Source: Capilliphycus robustus (GTDB taxonomy: Bacteria; Cyanobacteriota; Cyanobacteriia; Cyanobacteriales; Microcoleaceae). From it: DNA of 64,000 nt. The stretch is taken from assembly GCF_034932365.1 (NCBI RefSeq), contig NZ_JAYGHR010000010.1, positions 1 to 64,000 on the forward strand, in the 5' to 3' direction. The number at the start of each line of letters is the position of its first letter. The stretch's first letter is position 1. Below are positions 18,546-27,544 of the stretch, piece after piece. The notes beneath the pieces were generated by a model, which was not told the DNA's origin, ran no database searches, and saw only the letters and a list, made by a program, of their open reading frames with translations. The position numbers and the translations under genes are program-made.

Positions 18546-19244
18546 TTAACAAGCTCCGTCTTTATTCAGAACGGCTGTAATCGTTTTCATAATCAACACG
18601 ATATCATAAAATACAGACCATTTGCGCTGATAGTTAATATCCATCATCACAATTTCTTCAAAATCATCAATACTCGAACGACCATTGGCTTGCCATTCTC
18701 CTGTAATTCCCGGTCGAACATCTAACCGTCTCCAGTGATGCTCTTCGTATTTTTCAACCTCATCTGGAGTCGGAGGACGAGTACCCACGATGCTCATTTC
18801 TCCGCGCAAAACATTCCAAAATTGAGGAAATTCATCGAGACTCGTTTTCCTTAAAAATTGACCTAAACGGGTAATGCGAGGATCGCGATCATTCTTGAAA
18901 ATATGACCTTTGGCTTGGTTTTCTACCAAATGCTTCATCTGATCCGCATTAACAACCATCGATCTAAATTTCCACATCCGAAAGGGTTTTCCCCGAAAAC
19001 CACAGCGAATTTGACTGTATAAAAGGGGGCCTGGATCATCAAAATACATAATGATCGTGATAGGAATGGCTATGATTGCTGTAATTGATAATCCAACTAA
19101 GGCTACCCCAATATCGATTAAGCGTTTAACTTTTGAACGAACAGAAGGATGGACTCTTGTTCCAAATTGGAAAGGATTAGAAGGGTTTCCTTCAATTAAA
19201 TATTTGCTGGCTGAGTGGATAGATGATTTGGAAATACCAGTCAC
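18546..19244 (-). CDS. polyprenyl-phosphate sugar phosphotransferase (WcaJ/EpsE-type sugar transferase)
   Basis: 232 residues, GTG start. One membrane hairpin helix (RLIDIGVALVGLSITAIIAIP) is followed by the bacterial sugar-transferase catalytic domain: PGPLLYSQIRCGFRGKPFRMWKFRSM, the LRKTSLDEFPQFWNVLRGEMSIVGTRP core, and VRPGITGEWQANGRS. These enzymes transfer a sugar phosphate to undecaprenyl phosphate and begin exopolysaccharide repeat units. It is the short form lacking the N-terminal CoA-binding-like domain. No other polysaccharide genes are next to it, so it may serve a locus elsewhere. Confidence 0.92.
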   Translation of the reverse strand: MTGISKSSIHSASKYLIEGNPSNPFQFGTRVHPSVRSKVKRLIDIGVALVGLSITAIIAIPITIIMYFDDPGPLLYSQIRCGFRGKPFRMWKFRSMVVNADQMKHLVENQAKGHIFKNDRDPRITRLGQFLRKTSLDEFPQFWNVLRGEMSIVGTRPPTPDEVEKYEEHHWRRLDVRPGITGEWQANGRSSIDDFEEIVMMDINYQRKWSVFYDIVLIMKTITAVLNKDGAC

Positions 19245-19561
19245 AACTGTTTACCCCGGTGATTTTTTGGTGAATTGAGACTCCAGTTTCATTCTAAGTA
19301 AATTTGTTATTAACCGGAAGTTTTACGTTGAACTTTCCTCAAAATTTTACGAAATCTTTAAACTCAATGACTATTTTATTCACAAATCCCCTGAGTTTGT
19401 AAAATTGCCGTCAGATTTTTTATTGTGCGCTGATCAGAGGATCAAGCATTCGGAAATGGCCGATTTCACACTCTCAAATCCTCTGCAAAAAAGAGAAAAT
19501 TGTAATTCAATATACAAAATATTGATGATCAATCTGATACGAGTATTCAGGAGGAGTCCAT
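19245..19561. other. intergenic region, nothing recognised
   Basis: 317 bases between the sugar transferase start and the stop of the ATPase-fold gene. An AGGAGGAG sequence near 19550 resembles a ribosome site but no credible gene follows it. No RNA gene or repeat is recognised. Confidence 0.4.
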
Positions 19562-21325
19562 CTAAAAGGGAATCACCGCAGGCTCTTCTAAAGATTGTTG
19601 ATAGTCCGAAAGCAGTTGCTTGAGATACTGACGAACTTGATCCGCTTGTTCACGATTGAGGCGATAACAGCGATCGCCCTCTTGTATAAACAAATTCCCC
19701 TCGCTGAGACGTTGATAATCGGGAGTTTGTCGAGAAGCCGGATGAATCAATAAAAGTTCTGGCTCCCTGGGGATTAACCCTGGTGGAAGTTGCGCTTTTA
19801 AAATGTTGAGAATTCGCGACTGACAGGAGCGGGTATTAATTCCGCGACTTTCCAACAATTGCATCACCTGATCAATAGACAAGGATCGCTCCTCAAACCC
19901 ATTTAACAACTCTGTCAGCAGAAAATAATCACTATACTGATGTCGGGAGCGATCAAGAACTTGAGGATAAAGCGGTAACGTCGCCAAACCCATCGCCACC
20001 TGAACCTGATCCCACAAAAACCCCTCCTCAACGCCGATTTCTCGACTATCATTTTGAAAAATCATCGCACTGGGTAATTTTTGTCGCAACCAACGATTTA
20101 ACTTAGTCCAAACTCCATTTCCGCCCAAACAAATGGCTTGATTAATTGCGAGACTAGAAATTCCAGCTTTCGCGATCGCATGATTGAGTTCAGAGTTAAA
20201 CTGATTAATAAACGGAACCAAAACCAAGCGTTCTAAATCTGTCCAGTTGAGTTCCCATTGATAATCCTCAATGTTTAACCTGTAATGTTGTTGTTGAGGA
20301 AGAATAACTTTTAAAGATTTTGCAGCTTCCAACAACGCCACCCCCAAAGGCTGACTGTTTAACTGTTGCTGAAGACGATAACGATGCTGTAAATCAGGAC
20401 ATCCTGTTTGCGGTTTGATCAACTCTTGCTCCGAAAATACCTGAGATTGTAACCGTTTTCCTGTGGGCGAGTTTAACAATAACTGACAAACAATATCGAG
20501 ATCTAGTGCATCTCCCCCATAAGCCCAACTATGACAAAAAAAATCAGCATGAGTCAAATCTTCAATGGGATCAGGAAGTTCAACCAAAGCAATTTCTGTT
20601 GTTGTTGCTCCCGCATCGATGACTAATACACCGCCATCTGAGATTGATATCATCCCATCAGAACGCAGTTGAGCCAACATGATGGCGATCGTTTCTTCTA
20701 ACCATAAAATATGCTCAGAGCTTTTGACAAGATTCGCATCTAAAATCGCTTTCTCCACATTCAAACGATAAGCTTGCGTTCCCTGACAGGGAAAACCAAC
20801 AATCACTCCAGCTAGGTGTTTGAGAACAGAATCAAGGGTTTTTGAGTCTAAACCGATCGCTCCACAGGTGTAGAATTTGGGTAACATCAAACCTTTGAGT
20901 GGCTTTTGAGACTCCTCATGGGTTAACGTCGAGAGTAATAGCTGTAAAGCCCGTTGAAACTTGCCTAAAAAAACCGTTTGATTGTCGGATAATTGGATCA
21001 ACGGTACCGGAACTTGGCTGACTTCTGAAGCGGTATCCTGAGTAATTCTGACGTAGGGAATAGCAATATTAAGATAGGGCTTGAAATTTTTTAATTTTCG
21101 CTCCTTACCGTTGGGTGTTTCCTGCCAGTCTACTTCACAAGGTAGGCGAAAAGTCACCTGATCGGAATCAGAGGGACTGTTAGTGTTGCTTTTCCAATAA
21201 ACAGGATACACTTTTTGACTGTTACGGTTCAGTAAACAGGCGGACAGTCCTGTTCCAAGATCAAGTGAAAGATACCATTGATCCGGTGCTGTTTTTCGGT
21301 CTTTACTGTTGTACTCAGGTGGCAT
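19562..21325 (-). CDS. uncharacterised actin/Hsp70-fold (ASKHA) ATPase
   Basis: 587 residues. The N-terminal WYLSLDLGTGLSACLLN is a phosphate-1 loop of the actin/Hsp70/sugar-kinase fold, GGVLVIDAGATTTEIALVEL a phosphate-2 loop, and AICLGGNGVWTKL an adenosine loop, so ATP binding is well supported. There is no Hsp70 substrate-binding domain; the last 130 residues are a distinct C-terminal segment. No signal peptide or membrane helix is apparent. It begins 2 bases after the stop of the upstream coiled-coil gene, so the two are translated together. Likely cyanobacteria-specific and without known function. A link to cell shape, division or chaperoning is possible but not shown. Confidence 0.75.
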   Translation of the reverse strand: MPPEYNSKDRKTAPDQWYLSLDLGTGLSACLLNRNSQKVYPVYWKSNTNSPSDSDQVTFRLPCEVDWQETPNGKERKLKNFKPYLNIAIPYVRITQDTASEVSQVPVPLIQLSDNQTVFLGKFQRALQLLLSTLTHEESQKPLKGLMLPKFYTCGAIGLDSKTLDSVLKHLAGVIVGFPCQGTQAYRLNVEKAILDANLVKSSEHILWLEETIAIMLAQLRSDGMISISDGGVLVIDAGATTTEIALVELPDPIEDLTHADFFCHSWAYGGDALDLDIVCQLLLNSPTGKRLQSQVFSEQELIKPQTGCPDLQHRYRLQQQLNSQPLGVALLEAAKSLKVILPQQQHYRLNIEDYQWELNWTDLERLVLVPFINQFNSELNHAIAKAGISSLAINQAICLGGNGVWTKLNRWLRQKLPSAMIFQNDSREIGVEEGFLWDQVQVAMGLATLPLYPQVLDRSRHQYSDYFLLTELLNGFEERSLSIDQVMQLLESRGINTRSCQSRILNILKAQLPPGLIPREPELLLIHPASRQTPDYQRLSEGNLFIQEGDRCYRLNREQADQVRQYLKQLLSDYQQSLEEPAVIPF

Positions 21326-21327
21326 AA

Positions 21328-22740
21328 TTACTGTTGCAGTTTCCGATTCAAAGCCTCAAAATTGAGATCGTCTGATTGTTCATCTGGGTGAGTTGTTTCT
21401 CCCTCGTTTTGATCGAGATCATCGAGCAGTTCATCAAGGTTCATTTCAGACGCACTGGCTTCAGCAAAGGGATTAAGCTCAACGGGAGAAGTTTCAGACC
21501 ATAATTGCTCAAAAGTCTCGATCTCCTGAGTTGTTGGGAGTGGGTTGGAAAAGTTAGGTGTTGTGTGATCTTCCCCAATAAAAGATTGCTGTTCTAAATT
21601 CAACAAATCTTCCTCAAGTTGTTGTCTGATACTCTTATCAACCATCAGGTGAGTGTCTAGCTGATCATCGTCGTCTTCTTGTTGCTGATCATGGGGTAAA
21701 AGGTTTTCCAGGGGTGAAGCATGAATATAGCCTTCTTGATCGAGGAGTTGATGGATCGGATCGGGTGGCGTAGTCGGCTGAGTTGGGGTAACAGAAGGTG
21801 AACGTAAGGCTTGAGACTCGACGAATACGGCTTCCCTTAAGTCCAACGCTCCGAAGACATCATTCACCTGATTGACGCCCTCTGAGGAGATTTCTAGGGG
21901 GTTTTCCTCTGGTGTTGAGTCTGGATCTAAAGATACAATCACCTCGGTTGTGTTGAGAGTGGATTCTTGTAGGCCCTCAAGGGTTGGGGAAATTTCCAGT
22001 TGCGGTGCGACTAACTCTAACTCTACCCTGTCAGGGGGATCATTTTGAGTCGGGGTTTCTTCGGATGATTCCTGTTTTGCTAAACAGGGAAGGTTGAGCA
22101 GCTCCGATTGATCAGAGTCTAGCTGTTGAGATAAAGTCACATCTGGCATCGTAGCGATTGGTTCAGGGTTTCTGGAGGCAGAAACAGCAACAGATGTCAC
22201 CAGAGACTCTAACTGCTGTGGGGGAAGTTCCACCCCAGCATAGGGGAACAATTCCTGTACTCGTTCCTTCGATGAAGGATAACGATAAGTTGCTGTCGGC
22301 TCAACAAATACCGTTTGCACCCGTGCGGGAGATTGAGGCTCTTGACTCAGTTGAGAAGCGGTTTCGGCTTGTTGTCGCTGCTGTCTTAACAGTCGCAGTT
22401 CTCGGATCAGAACCCTTCGCTCTTGCCGCATTGCCTGGATTTCTGCTTGAATCGTTTGAGTCAACTGAGTTTGTAACTGTTGAAATTCCTGACGAATTGC
22501 CAGTCGCAAAGATTGTTCCAACGAGTCGAGTTGCTGTTGAGAGTCGGGGATAATATCCAGACTCCCTGAAGAGAGACTTTCGGAGTGAGACAATAAATAA
22601 CTTCTGACCTGTTCTAAAACTTGGCGTGATTGAATGATGCTATCTCCCAGGACAACCAGAGGTGGCCGAGGATTGGATAAGCTCAACGCTTTGTCTATAT
22701 TCAAGATCAGAGCTTTGATGCGATCGCTTTGAGCAGTCAC
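21328..22740 (-). CDS. uncharacterised coiled-coil, acidic-tail protein paired with the ATPase
   Basis: 470 residues with a GTG start preceded by GGGGGAGG. Residues about 60-145 form a long glutamine-rich coiled coil (QQQLDSLEQSLRLAIRQ, then a basic RQERRVLIRELRLLRQQ stretch). The remainder, about 150-470, is low-complexity, acidic and proline/glutamine rich, with short helical patches, and ends with LNFEALNRKLQQ. No catalytic motif is visible. Because it is first in the operon and 2 bases from the ASKHA ATPase, it may be its scaffold or regulator. No family recognised. Confidence 0.65.
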   Translation of the reverse strand: MTAQSDRIKALILNIDKALSLSNPRPPLVVLGDSIIQSRQVLEQVRSYLLSHSESLSSGSLDIIPDSQQQLDSLEQSLRLAIRQEFQQLQTQLTQTIQAEIQAMRQERRVLIRELRLLRQQRQQAETASQLSQEPQSPARVQTVFVEPTATYRYPSSKERVQELFPYAGVELPPQQLESLVTSVAVSASRNPEPIATMPDVTLSQQLDSDQSELLNLPCLAKQESSEETPTQNDPPDRVELELVAPQLEISPTLEGLQESTLNTTEVIVSLDPDSTPEENPLEISSEGVNQVNDVFGALDLREAVFVESQALRSPSVTPTQPTTPPDPIHQLLDQEGYIHASPLENLLPHDQQQEDDDDQLDTHLMVDKSIRQQLEEDLLNLEQQSFIGEDHTTPNFSNPLPTTQEIETFEQLWSETSPVELNPFAEASASEMNLDELLDDLDQNEGETTHPDEQSDDLNFEALNRKLQQ

Positions 22741-22867
22741 GGCTAGAACCTCCCCCTAAAACTGATACCATGATAGGCTAGGGAAAGAGCGTACTCAAGT
22801 AGAACTAGCCCCTATTTTAGATCCTCTCTAACCATCGCTGAAGCGAAATTTACAGTATGAGACCCTC

Positions 22868-23575
22868 ATGGAAGATCGGTACTTCTCCCGCGAGACGCAA
22901 TCTGATATCATTCAGATGATCCTCTCCACATCTTTCTTTCAAGGTTTGCCGACTGAGGCAATAGATAAAGCCACATCTCACGTTGTCGGCCGCCAACATC
23001 CTCCAAACCAAGTCATTTTATTGGAAAATGATTGGGGGAGTTCCGTGTATTTTATTCTTGATGGTTGGGTCAAAATTCGTACCTACAACCTAGACGGTAA
23101 AGAAGTGACACTCAATATCTTGGGAAAAGGAGAAATATTTGGTGAGATGGCCGCCTTAGATGAAGTTCCCCGTTCGACAGATGTGATCACCCTTGCTCCT
23201 ACTATGATTGGGAATATGCCCGCCCAGGATTTTGTAGAACTGATTAACACTGAACCCAAGGCGGGTATTCGGTTAGCGCAATTGATGGGAAGGCGTCTAC
23301 GTCAGGTGAACCGACGACTACGGCTGCGAGAATCAGACAGCACCTCCCGAGTTGCTGATATTTTGTTGTTTTTGGCAGAAGGACAGGGAAAAACCACCGA
23401 AGAAGGCACCCAAATTCCCAATCTTCCCCATCGGGAGTTAAGTGGCTTGAGTGGACTGGCACGGGAGACAGTAACCCGAGTTCTCAGTAAACTGGAGAAG
23501 AAAGGATTGATTCATCGCGATCGCGATGTTCTCAGTATTCCAGATGTTCACGCTTTAGAGCGAATTCTCGTCTAG
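22868..23575 (+). CDS. CRP/FNR family regulator, SyCRP1-like
   Basis: 235 residues: cyclic-nucleotide-binding beta barrel (about 20-135) then a CRP-type helix-turn-helix (about 189-215, RELSGLSGLARETVTRVLSKLEKKGLI). The cAMP pocket motif is GEMAALDEVPRS, where Glu93, Arg102 and Ser103 match the phosphate-binding residues of CRP, so cAMP binding is plausible. It resembles SyCRP1, which in Synechocystis controls motility and pilus genes; orthology is my judgement, not shown. It is divergent from the coiled-coil/ATPase operon and shares the 127-base region between them. NtcA is excluded because its pocket lacks this pattern. Confidence 0.87.
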   Translation: MEDRYFSRETQSDIIQMILSTSFFQGLPTEAIDKATSHVVGRQHPPNQVILLENDWGSSVYFILDGWVKIRTYNLDGKEVTLNILGKGEIFGEMAALDEVPRSTDVITLAPTMIGNMPAQDFVELINTEPKAGIRLAQLMGRRLRQVNRRLRLRESDSTSRVADILLFLAEGQGKTTEEGTQIPNLPHRELSGLSGLARETVTRVLSKLEKKGLIHRDRDVLSIPDVHALERILV

Positions 23576-23746
23576 TCCTGGACGCACTGATTCCTGTTGC
23601 TCCTTGATTCTCTTTTGAGTCAAACCACCCCTTCTCCCCCCAGATTTTTTGTGACAAAGACCAAAAAACCTCACCCTTCCAGTCCCCTTTTCTCTCAAAA
23701 TCAAAACAACGCTCAACCCGACAAAAAGCCTCGTTCTCCCATTCCG

Positions 23747-24349
23747 ATGGTGGAAACGGCATTTCTCGCCAGTACAGCGAGTCTCATTTGGTTTGCTAAC
23801 TATTATTTTCCGATGGGGCCTGTGTTGCGGGTGTTTTTTCCTTTACCGATTGCTTTGCTGTACTTACGCTGGGGAAAGCGAGAAGCCTGGATGGGTGCTT
23901 TGACTTCCCTGCTGTTACTGACGGTTTTGATGGGGCCTACTCGCTCGATTATCTACTTGATTCCCTACGGTTGGATGGGAGTTGTGATGGGGGGTTTGTG
24001 GAAACGTGGCGCTAACTGGTTTGTTTCCATTGGAATTGGTGCGATTATCGGCTCTTTTGGCTTCTTTTTTCGCTATTGGTTATTATCGATTTTACTGGGT
24101 CGAGATCTCTGGGTTTATGCCACAACTCAAATTACAGAATTAGCGGAATGGATCTTTATCAAGTTAGGAATACTCGCTCAACCGAGTTTAACCCTTGTTC
24201 AAATCCTTGCCATTGTCATGGTTGTCGTTAATAGTGCGATTTATCTGTTTGTGGTTCATCTGGTGGCGTTATTATTGCTCGATCGCCTCAAAAGCCCCAT
24301 TCCTCGCCCTCCCGCTTGGGTGCAAGTTTTACTCGACTACGAAGGTTGA
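23747..24349 (+). CDS. DUF2232 membrane protein
   Basis: Polytopic membrane protein, 200 residues from the ATG at 23747 (MVETAFLASTASLIWF), with about six helices. The segment PLPIALLYLRWGKREAWMGALTS and LLLLTVLMGPTRSIIYLIPYG is typical of DUF2232 proteins. An open frame continues back to a TTG at 23597 or a GTG at 23651 through a proline-rich stretch; no ribosome site decides the start. It lies between the regulator and cobT on the same strand. DUF2232 proteins often sit near transport or vitamin genes; no role is assigned here. Confidence 0.75.
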   Translation: MVETAFLASTASLIWFANYYFPMGPVLRVFFPLPIALLYLRWGKREAWMGALTSLLLLTVLMGPTRSIIYLIPYGWMGVVMGGLWKRGANWFVSIGIGAIIGSFGFFFRYWLLSILLGRDLWVYATTQITELAEWIFIKLGILAQPSLTLVQILAIVMVVVNSAIYLFVVHLVALLLLDRLKSPIPRPPAWVQVLLDYEG

Positions 24350-24351
24350 TT

Positions 24352-24562
24352 CAGGCAACAGGCAGAAGGCAGAAGGCAACAGGCAACAGGCAGAAGGCAA
24401 CAGGCAGAAGGCAACAGGCAGAAGGCAACAGGCAGAAGGCAACAGGCAGAAGGCAACAGGCAGAAGGCAAAAACTGGTCACTGGTCACTGGTCACTGTTC
24501 ACTGGTTACTGTTCACTGGTCACTGGTCACTGGTCACTGTTCACTGTTCACTGGTCACTGTA
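24352..24562. repeat. two adjacent heptamer (STRR) arrays
   Basis: From 24352 to about 24472 the sequence repeats the 7-mers AGGCAAC and AGGCAGA; from about 24476 to 24562 it repeats CTGGTCA with variants CTGTTCA and CTGGTTA. These are short tandemly repeated repetitive sequences of the kind described from filamentous cyanobacteria. They fill the gap between the DUF2232 stop and the cobT start. Because 7 is not a multiple of 3, several frames stay open through them and give false long frames. Confidence 0.9.
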
Positions 24563-24607
24563 AACTGTCTCCCCACCCCCGACCTATAATCATTTCATCT
24601 GAGGACT

Positions 24608-25738
24608 GTGACTGTACTTGTCTATTGTCAAGCGGAACGGGCGAACCACTGGTTAAAACAATATCGCGGAGGTCAGCCAATTTTTGCCTGTGTTTTGGGG
24701 TTTACTGAAACTGGCTTGATTCCAGGTATTTCGGCTGCGGGTGCCACGCCTAAAGATCGCCAATATACCTGTGTTGCGGATGCCGAATTTCTCTACAACG
24801 GCCCCCAACAATCACCTGAATATCCTTTACCGCCTCTAAATGCCGGGGCTTCCCCGGTGTTGATTTCTCGGGCGGTTGTCGAGGGCTTGAAGATTCCGCT
24901 TTGTCTGTTGAATGCGGGATTACCTGTGGCTTCTGCGGTTCCTACGATTGATTTAGGGGGAGTTCCGGCAAAATGTGTCAGTTCGGGTCAAGCAATGGAT
25001 TTAAGCACGGTTAAACACCTATTTGAACAAGGGTTAATTTGGGGTGAACGACTCGCCCTGCAAGCAAATTCCCCCAGTTATATGATTATCGGTGAATGTG
25101 TTGTTGGGGGTACGACTACGGCTTTAGCAGTCTTGCTCGGTTTGGGGTTCGCCGCCCAAAATAAGGTTAATAGTAGTCATCCTGATTGTAATCATCATCA
25201 AAAGTTGGCGATCGCAACGGCGGGACTACAAGCGGCGAACTTATGGCATCCTCAATCGATTCAGGGTTTAGATCCTCTGAAATTAGTAGCTGCTGTTGGT
25301 GATCCGATGCAAATTGTCGTTGCAGCAATGACAATAGCCGCTAGTCGTACTGTGGGAGTTCTTCTAGCGGGGGGAACACAAATGCTGGCGGTTTATGGTT
25401 TAAGTGAAGCGCTCGTTAACTATTTTGATTTAGATTGGCACCCGGAACAAGTGATAGTCGGAACAACCCGTTGGGTGGCTGAAGATCCAACTGGCGATAC
25501 AGTAGGACTAGCTCAAGAAATTGGTTCTGTTCCCCTACTGGCTACCCCTCTCAACTTTTCAACTTCCCGTTATCCTCAACTGCGAGCTTATGAGCAGGGA
25601 TATGTTAAAGAAGGGGTCGGGGCTGGTGGATGTGCGATTGCGGCTCATTTAAAAGGTTGGAACTCTACCCAACTGCTAGATGCGATTGAAGCTTTAGCCG
25701 ATCAATATCAAGCTGTTGTAAACCGTGATCAAATGTAG
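24608..25738 (+). CDS. cobT: nicotinate mononucleotide-dependent phosphoribosyltransferase CobT (TIGR00303 type)
   Basis: 376 residues in the cyanobacterial/archaeal TIGR00303 family, which activates the lower ligand base for cobalamin-type cofactors. In cyanobacteria the product would be pseudocobalamin. Marker segments are GFTETGLIPGISAAGATPKDR, LNAGLPV, GECVVGGTTTALAVLLGLG, VLLAGGTQMLAVY and EGVGAGGCAIAAHLKG. The start is a GTG with GAGG 4 bases before it. Its neighbour cbiX at 37112 also belongs to B12 metabolism. The stop TAG is part of a perfect 7-bp hairpin (25735-25761). Confidence 0.93.
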   Translation: MTVLVYCQAERANHWLKQYRGGQPIFACVLGFTETGLIPGISAAGATPKDRQYTCVADAEFLYNGPQQSPEYPLPPLNAGASPVLISRAVVEGLKIPLCLLNAGLPVASAVPTIDLGGVPAKCVSSGQAMDLSTVKHLFEQGLIWGERLALQANSPSYMIIGECVVGGTTTALAVLLGLGFAAQNKVNSSHPDCNHHQKLAIATAGLQAANLWHPQSIQGLDPLKLVAAVGDPMQIVVAAMTIAASRTVGVLLAGGTQMLAVYGLSEALVNYFDLDWHPEQVIVGTTRWVAEDPTGDTVGLAQEIGSVPLLATPLNFSTSRYPQLRAYEQGYVKEGVGAGGCAIAAHLKGWNSTQLLDAIEALADQYQAVVNRDQM

Positions 25739-25761
25739 AGACGTTAACTAGAACGTCTTAC
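25735..25761. terminator. hairpin overlapping the cobT stop
   Basis: AGACGTT (25739-25745) pairs with AACGTCT (25752-25758), extended by GTA/TAC at the ends. It contains the cobT stop codon and lies between converging cobT and the gene at 25766. There is no T-run; it may act as a bidirectional end or be a dispersed palindrome. Confidence 0.45.
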
Positions 25762-25765
25762 AGAG

Positions 25766-26146
25766 TTAGTAATGAGTTCTCTGGGCGAGCAACTGTTCTT
25801 CTAAGGCGGCGATCCGGTTGTAAGCAGCTGTTAGTTGAGCTGTCAGTCTCTGAACTTGCAGATCGGCGGTAATGTTGGGTTCTTCTCGATGAATCATCAC
25901 TTTGGTTGTGATGTAGTCGTCATCGCTTAAAACATCTTTATGTTCTAATCTCGACTCGAGCGAAAGGTGTCGCCTGGTAAAAGATTGACTGTGAGTAGGT
26001 TCTACTGGGGATTTTCGATTTTCGGTTTGGGTGGGTGATTGGGATGTGATCAATTCGCCTACTCTGTCATTGACTTGCATAACGATTTCGTAAAGTCGAT
26101 CAACTTTGTGATTCAAAGCGATGACTTGTTGGTTGAGCGTATCCAT
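25766..26146 (-). CDS. small coiled-coil protein of unknown function
   Basis: 126 residues, ATG start. Residues 1-35 form a heptad-rich helix (LNQQVIALNHKVDRLYEIVMQVNDRV) and residues 95-120 a second (QVQRLTAQLTAAYNRIAALEEQLLAQ), joined by a polar linker. There are no cysteines, signal peptide or membrane helix. Converges on cobT. I recognise no family; oligomerisation through the helices is the only inference. Confidence 0.55.
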   Translation of the reverse strand: MDTLNQQVIALNHKVDRLYEIVMQVNDRVGELITSQSPTQTENRKSPVEPTHSQSFTRRHLSLESRLEHKDVLSDDDYITTKVMIHREEPNITADLQVQRLTAQLTAAYNRIAALEEQLLAQRTHY

Positions 26147-26999
26147 GAAAATTCCTTTACTGTCTTTAGTGGATTTCTATCTTTAATCCTAGACAAAAAA
26201 TTGCTCAACTGGGAAGTTACTTCTACATTATTTAACTTTTACCCTCAAACTCTCATTAAAGAAATTTTAATTCTCTGCTTTTGACTCTCACCCAAAAGAA
26301 GCCAAATCTTTGCTGAGATTGCCGTAGGAGTAAAAAGCTGTTTCACTTCCGGCTCTTGATATGGCCTATTGTTATCCTTGGGTTGTATAGACCCTCTGCT
26401 TTTATACTTTTGATAGATTGAACTCGACTATTTTTGATTAATTTCCCTGCTCAGAGCGGCTGATCAACATTCATAAATTGGCAGTTACTTGATTAATAAT
26501 CAAAGCAAAATCATTAAAAATAATGATAAATTTTCACTGAATCTGTCTGAAAGAGTCGCTGATTGTCTTGTCTAGAATTTAAGCCTAAATTACCCAGTTC
26601 TTGATTCAAGCCTAATAGTATTTTTTAGATCTCTACCGTTTGGAGGATTAATCACTCAGTCCGGTTTATGAAAATTTGTGATAAACTGAAACAAAAATCT
26701 AATCTTTCTCATAAAGATTTGCTGTAAATCAGTAAAATCTTGGCTTGAATTCAGGGTTTTGTATCAAGGGCAACTGCACTCTGATTTTTGGGTCTTATAT
26801 TCTCAGTTGTAATTAAGAGCCGCAAATTTCTCATCATACCGGAAATTCTCAAGAGACTCTTGTAATCACAAAAAACGACTGTTGAGATTGCCATGTTGAG
26901 GTTTTTGTGTGTATATTAAGAAATATAACAAAATCCGAGCCAGGGTACTTAAACATTGCGTTTTGTACTTCAGTAGAACCGAGAGGAGGACTTCTTTAA
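26147..26999. other. 853-base AT-rich intergenic region
   Basis: Lies between a minus-strand coiled-coil gene and the lyase gene on plus, so it holds two divergent promoters. No coding frame of credible composition, no hairpin with T-run and no known RNA is recognised. Two related words (GCTGAGATTGCCGTAG near 26312 and TTGAGATTGCCATGTTG near 26884) recur. A leader RNA or small RNA could be present; I cannot support one from sequence. Confidence 0.4.
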
Positions 27000-27539
27000 A
27001 TGAACGCACCGATCCAACAAATCAAAAGATATACAGTACCTCAAATCGAACAATATTTTCGCCAATCAGAAGGAATGTGGCATTCTGAACGTCGGTACTA
27101 CACGCTCCCGGATGGAAAATCTCAAGAATGGGTTAGCCGTCTGACGGTGAAATTTTTAGCCCAAGGTAGCCCGGAACTGATCAAACTGGCTGAACTGCAC
27201 AACCTCAGCGATCACGAAGTATTATTCTGTGGTTCTTATGTAGAATGGTTAAGCACCCGCTCGACAAGCGATCGCCCCCAATCAGAAGGGTCAACAATTT
27301 TTGGGGTATTGGGAAATATTCTGTATCGCGATCGCGGTTTTGCGACAGATAAACCCATCAACGCTAAATATTATCTTCCCAATCCAGACACATTATGCTT
27401 GCGAACCGAGTACAATAATTCTGTATTCGAGGAAGAAATCAAACACATCGGCACGAAGTACCGAACCCGTCAGTCGATTATCACCAGAGCGGGTGAACAG
27501 CAAATGATTGGTCAGTATCTAGAAAAACGAATTCAGTAA
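27000..27539 (+). CDS. phycobiliprotein chromophore lyase, CpcS/CpeS family
   Basis: 179 residues. The lipocalin-like lyase attaches phycocyanobilin (or a related bilin) to cysteine in phycobiliproteins. Supporting segments are EGMWHSERRYYTLPDGKSQEW near the N-terminus and GFATDKPINAKYY, LRTEYNNSVFEEEIKHIGTKYRTRQSI and RAGEQQMIGQYLEKR at the C-terminus, which look most like the CpcU-type partner of a CpcS/CpcU pair. I cannot decide between CpcS, CpcU or CpeS by eye. A strong GAGGAGGA ribosome site precedes the ATG. The solute-binding protein gene starts 5 bases after the stop. Confidence 0.88.
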   Translation: MNAPIQQIKRYTVPQIEQYFRQSEGMWHSERRYYTLPDGKSQEWVSRLTVKFLAQGSPELIKLAELHNLSDHEVLFCGSYVEWLSTRSTSDRPQSEGSTIFGVLGNILYRDRGFATDKPINAKYYLPNPDTLCLRTEYNNSVFEEEIKHIGTKYRTRQSIITRAGEQQMIGQYLEKRIQ

Positions 27540-27544
27540 CACCT

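Noticed and set aside
24195..24708. Open frames of 122 and 130 codons through the heptamer arrays
   Set aside because: They arise from the repeats, whose translations are periodic, and they overlap the real genes at both ends.
26039..26284. 81-codon plus-strand frame overlapping the coiled-coil gene
   Set aside because: Overlaps the real minus-strand gene and has no family resemblance.
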